Origin: SIG440 sp045646865
GTDB taxonomy: Bacteria; Bacillota; Clostridia; Monoglobales; Monoglobaceae
Assembly: GCA_045646865.1 (NCBI GenBank)
Contig: JAZRLM010000004.1
Span: 1-64,000 of the forward strand
Length of the DNA stretch: 64,000 bases
Direction: 5' to 3'
Below, one piece after another: positions 58,429 to 64,000 of this stretch. Below the pieces are notes generated by a model. It did no database searches. It worked only from the letters and a program-made list of their open reading frames with translations, and was not told the DNA's origin. The first letter of the stretch is position 1; each line of letters opens with the position of its first letter. The translations under genes were made by a program, and so were the position numbers.

Positions 58429-59937
58429 ATGAGACGACAATATGTGGCGATTGATGCCAAAGCATTTTTTGCGTCGGTCGAATGTAGAGAGCGAAATCTT
58501 GATCCTCTTAATACTAATCTTGTTGTTGCAGACGAATTAAGAACAGAAAAAACAATCTGTCTTGCAGTCACTCCTTCACTTAAGGCATATGGAATATCCG
58601 GACGTGCGAGACTTTTTGAGGTCACTCAAAAAGTCAAGGAAATTAATGCAATACGCAAAAAAAATTGTCCAAACCATATGTTCAATGGCAAATCTTATTT
58701 AGATGACGAATTAAAGGCAAATAATACATTAGAATTAGATTATATAGTTGCTCCTCCTCGAATGGCTCTTTATATTGATTACAGCACAAAGATACATGAG
58801 GTGTATTTGAAATATGTAGCACCTGAAGATATAATCACGTACTCTATAGATGAAGTGTTTATCGACTTAACGAGCTACTTGAACACTTATCATATGACAG
58901 CACATGAATTGACAATGACGATGATTAAGGATGTTCTTGCTACTACTGGTATTACTGCAACCGCAGGAATTGGCACTAATCTGTATCTTGCAAAAATCGC
59001 TATGGATATAACGGCTAAAAAGATGCGACCAGACAAAGACGGTGTGCGTATTGCCGAGCTTGACGAAATGAGTTACCGCAAAGAACTGTGGGAGCATAAA
59101 CCCCTTACCGACTTTTGGAGAGTCGGCAAAGGCTACTCAAAGAAGCTCGAAGATAACCGTATGTTTACTATGGGCGATATTGCAAGAACTTCTACCACTT
59201 CCTACGGCAGAAAAACACTCAAAAAGCTGTTTGGAATAAACTCGAAAATGCTTGTTGACCACGCTTGGGGGTATGAACCGACAACTATTGAAGAAGCAAA
59301 GGCATATACACCCGAAGCAAAAAGTATGAGTACAGGACAAGTTCTAAAAGAGCCATACACCTTTGAAAAAGCAAGAATAATCGTATGGGAAATGTTAGAA
59401 CTTTTATCTCTTGACTTGGTTGAAAAGCGGCTTGTAACAAATCAGATAGTCATGACAATCGGATATGACATTGAAAACCTCACTAATCCCGAAATTGCAA
59501 AGCATTATACGGGTGAAATCAAAACCGATATGTACGGACGGAAAACACCGAAACACGCACACGGAACAGCAAACCTTGACAGGCAGACTTCGTCAACAAG
59601 ACTGATAATTGACGCAACGTTGAAACTCTATGATAAAATTGTAGATGAAAAACTGCTTATACGCAGAGTAACAATATCAGCAAATAATCTTATTTCCGAA
59701 AGCTCTGTTGAAAATAAGCCGTACTATGAGCAAATAGACCTTTTTACGGATTATGAAGCCTTGACTGCTCAAAGGGAAAAGGAACAAAAGGAACTGCAAA
59801 AAGAAAGAAAAATACAGGAAACTATGATTGATATAAAACAACGCTACGGCAAAAATGCAATCATTAAGGGTACAAATCTACAAGACAGTGCTACCTCTAT
59901 CGAGCGTAATCGGCAAATCGGAGGGCATAAGGCATAA
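58429..59937 (+). CDS. Y-family DNA polymerase (UvrX/UmuC-like)
   Basis: Error-prone translesion polymerase. 502 residues. Motif I VAIDAKAFFASVECRERN with the metal-binding Asp, the steric region TICLAVTPSLKAYGI, YSIDEVFIDLTSY with the second acidic pair, a helix-hairpin-helix segment and little-finger domain, and a coiled-coil-prone C-terminus rich in Lys/Glu. The ATG at 58429 follows AAAGGAGGGAG. The following yolD-like gene is the usual partner of UvrX-type polymerases on mobile elements in Firmicutes. Confidence 0.9.
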   Translation: MRRQYVAIDAKAFFASVECRERNLDPLNTNLVVADELRTEKTICLAVTPSLKAYGISGRARLFEVTQKVKEINAIRKKNCPNHMFNGKSYLDDELKANNTLELDYIVAPPRMALYIDYSTKIHEVYLKYVAPEDIITYSIDEVFIDLTSYLNTYHMTAHELTMTMIKDVLATTGITATAGIGTNLYLAKIAMDITAKKMRPDKDGVRIAELDEMSYRKELWEHKPLTDFWRVGKGYSKKLEDNRMFTMGDIARTSTTSYGRKTLKKLFGINSKMLVDHAWGYEPTTIEEAKAYTPEAKSMSTGQVLKEPYTFEKARIIVWEMLELLSLDLVEKRLVTNQIVMTIGYDIENLTNPEIAKHYTGEIKTDMYGRKTPKHAHGTANLDRQTSSTRLIIDATLKLYDKIVDEKLLIRRVTISANNLISESSVENKPYYEQIDLFTDYEALTAQREKEQKELQKERKIQETMIDIKQRYGKNAIIKGTNLQDSATSIERNRQIGGHKA

Positions 59938-59949
59938 GGAGGTGCAAAT

Positions 59950-60384
59950 ATGAGCGAATTTCAGTATGACGATATTCTGAATTATCAATATCCCAATCCC
60001 GAAATTGAGAAAGATTTTCCCGACAAAATACTTCGTGCCGCACAATTTGCACCATTTGCAGCGCTTACGGGACACGATGAAGCCGTAAAAGAAACTGCAC
60101 GATTAACCGACAAAAAGATAGAACTTGACGAATATGCAAAAGACGAGCTTAATAGAAAGCTAAACTATATCACAGAGCATATTGATGACGAGCAGACTTT
60201 TTCTATAACCTACTTCGTGCCGGATAAGAAAAAGGATGGTGGACGGTATGACACCACAACTGACACCGTAATTAAAGTTAAGGAACATGAAAACACAGTT
60301 GTAATGAGCGATAAAACAGAAATACCGATAACCGATATTCTGATGATTGAAAGTGATGTTTTCTCTATGATAGAAACTGAATAG
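59950..60384 (+). CDS. YolD-like protein
   Basis: 144 residues. The YolD pattern is recognised from RAAQFAPFAALTGHDEAVKE and the C-terminal beta-rich part (DTVIKVKEHENTVVMSDKTEIPITDILMIE, split here by position only). Predicted to work with UvrX-like polymerases in the SOS response; the molecular role is unresolved. RBS GGAGG sits eight bases before the ATG, 12 bp after the polymerase stop. Confidence 0.82.
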   Translation: MSEFQYDDILNYQYPNPEIEKDFPDKILRAAQFAPFAALTGHDEAVKETARLTDKKIELDEYAKDELNRKLNYITEHIDDEQTFSITYFVPDKKKDGGRYDTTTDTVIKVKEHENTVVMSDKTEIPITDILMIESDVFSMIETE

Positions 60385-60500
60385 GAAAATAAAGTGAAAA
60401 TTGTCGTACAAAAACGCAATTTGCGCTTTATTTACGCAATTCGAAATATGTCGATAAAAAACCATAGTGCAAAATAATGAAAACTTTTTTACCATATATG

Positions 60501-60529
60501 TTGAAAAAAGGATAGATTTATGTTATGAT
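60501..60529 (+). promoter_or_regulatory. Promoter upstream of the leader peptide and secreted-protein genes
   Basis: TTGAAA at 60501-60506, 17 bp, TATGAT at 60524-60529. Confidence 0.55.
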
Positions 60530-60596
60530 AAAATAAAGTTTTAGAAAAGGTGGTAGTAAGTATAAGAACTGTTACAGATGAATAGGAGGTATCTTT

Positions 60597-60653
60597 ATGA
60601 AGGAACCAGATAATTTTAGGCAAGCGAAGTTTACTGCAGTTAATTTGCATTAG
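60597..60653 (+). CDS. 18-codon leader peptide
   Basis: ATG with a strong RBS (AGGAGG, 60583-60588) begins MKEPDNFRQAKFTAVNLH and stops at TAG. Its last codons lie inside a hairpin followed by a U-rich run, an arrangement used by leader-peptide attenuators. No family recognised. Confidence 0.4.
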   Translation: MKEPDNFRQAKFTAVNLH

Positions 60654-60677
60654 TTATTCGCTGGCCGTTTTTATTTT
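60619..60677 (+). promoter_or_regulatory. Attenuator-like hairpin overlapping the leader peptide end
   Basis: GGCAAGCGAA (60619-60628) can pair with TTCGCTGGCC (60657-60666) with one mismatch, followed by GTTTTTATTTT. A second palindrome ACTGCAGT (60633-60640) lies within the loop. Confidence 0.4.
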
Positions 60678-60706
60678 ACTAAACAACTTACAGGAGATTA
60701 CAAAAG

Positions 60707-61816
60707 ATGAAGATAATGAAAAGATTTATAGTAGCAGTTCTTGTTTTATCAATGTTATTAGTTTCTGTAAATGCAGAGGAATTGCTTAATTTATATTTTG
60801 ATGCATCACTTGATTTAAAAACAGGCGAAACAACACTTACGCCAAAGGAATTAGATACAGAAACTGACTCTTCTGATTTATGGGTGGAAGTAACCAAAAT
60901 AGCACCGGACGGAACGGCAAGTCATTTTTATTCAGGGCTGTTTGGCGAATATGATAATGGCAGATGGGTAAATATTGATTTTTCAGATAAAAAACCGTTA
61001 ATGTTATGTGACTGGCAAACCCAAAATTGTTATTGGGTTGTACCTGCGGAAGAGCCTGAGGAAGACAATAGCACCGAAAATCAAAATGCTGGTGACTTGA
61101 ACTCAACAAGAACTGAAAATGCGGAACAAGCATTAACAATAAGCACTACACAGCTTATTGAATATGATGTAGCTTATAGCATTGTTTCTAATGATAGTTT
61201 AAGTATGGATATTGAATATAATGTATATAACGGCAACTCGGAAAACGATAGTGTATTGCTTATCGCGGCGTTATATGAAAACGGCAGATTAAATGATATT
61301 AAGACACAAAGTTTGAGTGTTAATGCGTTAGAAAGTAATACGGATAACATTGTTCTTCATATTCCCAATAACCATGAAGATTATAGTGTGAAATTAATGG
61401 TTTGGGAAGACTTCGGTAGTTTAAGACCAATTGGGGCAGAAAAGAAAGTAACCGATTTAGATGACTATACCCGTGAAAAGTATATGTATATCACGGCAAA
61501 CGCAAATGCTGGCTTTAATGTATATATGAACGCCGCAACAGTTAAAGGTGCAAATGCTTATGCTATTCATACACTAAAATATGATTCAACAAAAATCACT
61601 CCTGTTGATTTGTGTGGTTTCACATATAATAAAGAACTTACATCAGGAGAAATTACAAATACAAATATCACAGTTCAAAATGCTGATTTATCAGCCGGAA
61701 AGATAGAATACAAATTTAATCTTGAATCTGGAAGAAATACAGGCATAACAAATTTAGTAAAATTTAAAGCACTTTCAGATTTAACCGATGAAGTAATTAT
61801 TTATACAATTCAATAG
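60707..61816 (+). CDS. Secreted protein of unknown function, possible cohesin-like C-terminal domain
   Basis: 369 residues with a signal peptide (KRFIVAVLVLSMLLVSVNA, likely cleaved before EELL). The mature part has an acidic linker (~residues 118-140) and a beta-rich C-terminal half; YAIHTLKYDSTKITPVDL and the closing FNLESGRNTGITNLVKFKA resemble cohesin-type beta-sandwich text, at low confidence. No catalytic motif. First gene of a three-gene run of exported proteins (15 and 18 bp gaps). RBS AGGAG is ten bases upstream. Confidence 0.75.
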   Translation: MKIMKRFIVAVLVLSMLLVSVNAEELLNLYFDASLDLKTGETTLTPKELDTETDSSDLWVEVTKIAPDGTASHFYSGLFGEYDNGRWVNIDFSDKKPLMLCDWQTQNCYWVVPAEEPEEDNSTENQNAGDLNSTRTENAEQALTISTTQLIEYDVAYSIVSNDSLSMDIEYNVYNGNSENDSVLLIAALYENGRLNDIKTQSLSVNALESNTDNIVLHIPNNHEDYSVKLMVWEDFGSLRPIGAEKKVTDLDDYTREKYMYITANANAGFNVYMNAATVKGANAYAIHTLKYDSTKITPVDLCGFTYNKELTSGEITNTNITVQNADLSAGKIEYKFNLESGRNTGITNLVKFKALSDLTDEVIIYTIQ

Positions 61817-61831
61817 GAGGAATAGTTTATT

Positions 61832-62698
61832 ATGAAAAAAAGAATAGCAATTTTATTATCACTACTGTTAGTTGTGGCAACAACTGTAACAGTGTTTGCC
61901 ATATCTGCAGATGACAGAAATGGACAGATATTGATAAAAAGAGGATATACCGAGCAAGACTTTGCAGAAATAGATGCTATAACAGCTTTGTCAGAGGAAA
62001 GTGTACCTGACTTTGTTATACAAAAATATGAAGAGCTTGGAGATTGGAAAAAAGTAAGAGAAGTATATGGCATTAATGAAACTGATTATGAGAATCATAT
62101 GAAAGCTCAGGCTGAATGGCAGGCAATCCTTGATAAGATTCCGGATGAGTTTATGACGGCTATGCAGGAAACAATGACGCGACAGGAAATAAACTACTTC
62201 ATTAATCGAATGAATATAATGGATATTGACTTCGACTATGCTTGGGAGCAATATCAATCAGGGAAAACAACAGAAGAGATAATTGCAGAGAAAAAAGAAC
62301 AGAACGATAAAATATCTGAATTGGATACCGCATACGTTATGACTGATATGTCTGAAACCGAATATTTGAAGGCATATTCAGAAATTAAAGGCGGCGATGA
62401 TGTAACAATTGGTCAAGTACTTATGCAGGTAAAACAGTTAAGAACCGATGTTAGAAACAGGCACAGAAAACAAAGCGGTATTACCGATGAAGAAATTGCT
62501 TACTGTGAAGATCAGGGTATGACAAATCCAATGGATATGTTTCAAGCAAAATATATTGCTAAAGGCAATAATGTACCGCTTGATAAAGTTGTTGCATCAA
62601 AATTAAAGAATGATGATTGGGTATCGGCTACTGCAGAGTTGCTAAACGTTCCGGTGGAGGAATATAGAAAACAAGTCGAAGAAGCAAAAGCACAGTAG
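61832..62698 (+). CDS. Secreted helical-repeat protein of unknown function
   Basis: 288 residues, signal peptide (RIAILLSLLLVVATTVTVFA). The mature protein is almost all helical and charged. Two related units can be seen, with the DWKKVREVYGINETDYENHM pattern near residue 76 and DWVSATAELLNVPVEEY near residue 265; such W...V...lG repeats are found in other clostridial exported proteins. No enzyme motif. Second gene of the exported run. Confidence 0.75.
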   Translation: MKKRIAILLSLLLVVATTVTVFAISADDRNGQILIKRGYTEQDFAEIDAITALSEESVPDFVIQKYEELGDWKKVREVYGINETDYENHMKAQAEWQAILDKIPDEFMTAMQETMTRQEINYFINRMNIMDIDFDYAWEQYQSGKTTEEIIAEKKEQNDKISELDTAYVMTDMSETEYLKAYSEIKGGDDVTIGQVLMQVKQLRTDVRNRHRKQSGITDEEIAYCEDQGMTNPMDMFQAKYIAKGNNVPLDKVVASKLKNDDWVSATAELLNVPVEEYRKQVEEAKAQ

Positions 62699-62716
62699 AT
62701 TGCGAGGTGAACCGTA

Positions 62717-64000
62717 ATGAAGAAAACTTTGTACCCTATTATATTATCTGTGCTCTTTACGGTTGCGTTATCTGTTAATGTATTCGCAATGACGGCTGCG
62801 GAACGAGATTTATATAATCATCAATACTATCCTCAGTCCGTAAATAATGGAGGAATTAATCAGGCTCCACAGGAAAGTAAACATGATTTTTATGTAAATC
62901 CTGCCACGGGAAATGCAACTGTTAGAGTTACAGATTTTGTTTTACCAGGAAAGAATGGCTTTGATTTGGAAGTGTCCAGAGTTTACAATTCTTTTTCTTC
63001 AAATCTGTATGAGCCATATGTTGAAGAAATATCAAATTATACAGAAACACCTTTTTATATTGTTGTTTGCAAGAAAGATTATGAAAAAGTAAATATAAGT
63101 AATACATTGGTGGATAGTGGTTATGGAGTTTCAATATGCGTTAACGCTAATTACTATGACTACAATACAGATAATAAGAAATATTCGAATATGTCTAAGT
63201 TTGAATTTGAAGAGGATTCATACACAGAAGAGGATGTATTTGCTAGTTATAGTGAGGCACTTGCGTTAGCCAATAGCTTAAATAATAAAAATCCAGATAT
63301 TAATGCATCATATCCAGTGTCAAATGTCGGAAGTTATTGGGCAAATTATAAAAATTGTTTTGTTAGAACAGTTTATATTGATGTATATACACCGGACTAC
63401 GAAACAGGACTTTTGCCCGACACGTCTAATGAAAGATATGGCGGTATCGGTGCAGGATGGGAATTTGATTTTCCATATATTGAAAAGCGCTATGGCGACG
63501 ATTGGTTTGAATATTTGCATTTTGGTGATAAAGGCGTATGGGAAATAGATACATCATCTGATGGCGGAACAAATGGTCTTCTTGGATATACCTTAAATGA
63601 TATTATCTTAGATATTGACCGTTCTGTAACTCACGATGGATACGATTCTGAATATTGCGTGACAGAAAAAGATGGAACAAAATCTTATTTTGCAGACGAT
63701 GGAAGACTCCTTCTGCAAAAAGATAGATATGGAAACGAGATAAAGTATTATTGTGATTGGGAGTATTATTGGGATACAGAAGGAAAACGACGTAAATATC
63801 CCTATTTAACAGGGATCACAGACTCAGTTGGCAGAACAGTAACTTTTTCTTACGGAAATGATTATACCAGTTCTGGAATTACATATAAGAAAATCACACT
63901 TACTGTGACTGATCCAACCAATTCATCCAATTCTTTAGAGTATGTGTATCGCCTAAAACAATTGAACAACAAAAGTCTGGATGGGGATTTAGAGGAATAT
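62717..64000 (+). CDS. RHS/YD-repeat-like cell-surface protein, N-terminal part
   Basis: 428 codons are visible and the frame is open at the window end. Signal peptide (KTLYPIILSVLFTVALSVNVFA). The text DFVLPGKNGFDLEVSRVYNS and YGGIGAGWEFDFPYIEKRYG is characteristic of the N-terminal region of RHS/wall-associated repeat proteins; YD repeats and any C-terminal effector would lie beyond the window. RBS GAGGTGA precedes the ATG, 18 bp after the previous gene, so it belongs to the same operon as the two secreted proteins. Confidence 0.8.
   Translation, partial: MKKTLYPIILSVLFTVALSVNVFAMTAAERDLYNHQYYPQSVNNGGINQAPQESKHDFYVNPATGNATVRVTDFVLPGKNGFDLEVSRVYNSFSSNLYEPYVEEISNYTETPFYIVVCKKDYEKVNISNTLVDSGYGVSICVNANYYDYNTDNKKYSNMSKFEFEEDSYTEEDVFASYSEALALANSLNNKNPDINASYPVSNVGSYWANYKNCFVRTVYIDVYTPDYETGLLPDTSNERYGGIGAGWEFDFPYIEKRYGDDWFEYLHFGDKGVWEIDTSSDGGTNGLLGYTLNDIILDIDRSVTHDGYDSEYCVTEKDGTKSYFADDGRLLLQKDRYGNEIKYYCDWEYYWDTEGKRRKYPYLTGITDSVGRTVTFSYGNDYTSSGITYKKITLTVTDPTNSSNSLEYVYRLKQLNNKSLDGDLEEY

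Noticed and set aside
54900..58430. Terminal inverted repeats of the recombinase module
   Set aside because: I compared the non-coding flanks by eye and found only short AT-rich matches such as GACAATT, below what chance gives in AT-rich DNA.
1..64000. rRNA or tRNA genes
   Set aside because: No cloverleaf-type GTTCGAATC-like T-loop with matching stems, and no rRNA-like conserved segment, was noticed in any intergenic region; a covariance search would be needed to be sure.

Overview
The window looks like a chromosomal segment of an anaerobic, endospore-forming member of the Clostridia. The evidence is a sporulation set (SpoIIM, an intact pro-sigma-K gene, a LysM/GH18 spore-cortex-type hydrolase), pyruvate:ferredoxin oxidoreductase, an NfnAB-type transhydrogenase, the redox regulator Rex, and glycine, FMN and lysine riboswitches. 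Promoters are mostly close to TTGACA-N17-TATAAT. I cannot assign a genus from the sequence alone, and no rRNA, tRNA or CRISPR array was seen.

Layout. 0-2.6 kb: the tail of a pfkB-type sugar kinase, guaB (IMP dehydrogenase) and a small double zinc-ribbon protein. 2.6-7.9 kb (minus): an operon acn-icd-rex-ogg-nitroreductase that makes 2-oxoglutarate and carries its own candidate redox regulator. 8.0-13.4 kb: an intergenic region with two perfect DnaA boxes, then ruvX, a DUF1292 gene, topoisomerase III and nfnAB. 13.4-17.5 kb: an aldose-epimerase-like gene, a glycine-riboswitch-controlled Na+/alanine-glycine symporter, a spore hydrolase and a 32-residue membrane peptide. 17.6-23.4 kb (minus): PFOR, then rpsB-tsf with a duplicated tsf tail next to a hairpin-rich insertion. 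23.5-27.9 kb: rhamnulokinase, L-fucose isomerase and an AraC regulator. 27.9-33.3 kb: rplS with its leader, lepB, rbgA, rnhB, yraN, a dipeptidase and an aminotransferase. 33.3-37 kb: proC, spoIIM, xerD, a multi-hairpin repeat and sigK. 37-45.3 kb: mutS2, recJ, rel, an MBL hydrolase and hemZ. 45.3-49.7 kb: a divergent XRE regulator/GGDEF pair, FMN riboswitch-ribU, and lysine riboswitch-dapA-lysA. 49.7-54.7 kb: a flavin reductase, der-plsY-gpsA (minus) and an NSS symporter.

The last 9 kb (54.7-64 kb) is an accessory island. It has three overlapping tyrosine recombinase genes arranged like a 'recombinase in trio' (RIT) element, a short possible remnant of a Y-family polymerase start on one side, an intact UvrX-type Y-family polymerase plus YolD-like gene on the other, then a leader-peptide/attenuator-like region. 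This is followed by three consecutive genes for proteins with signal peptides, the last being the N-terminus of an RHS/YD-repeat-like cell-surface protein cut by the window end. This island is the best candidate here for something poorly described.
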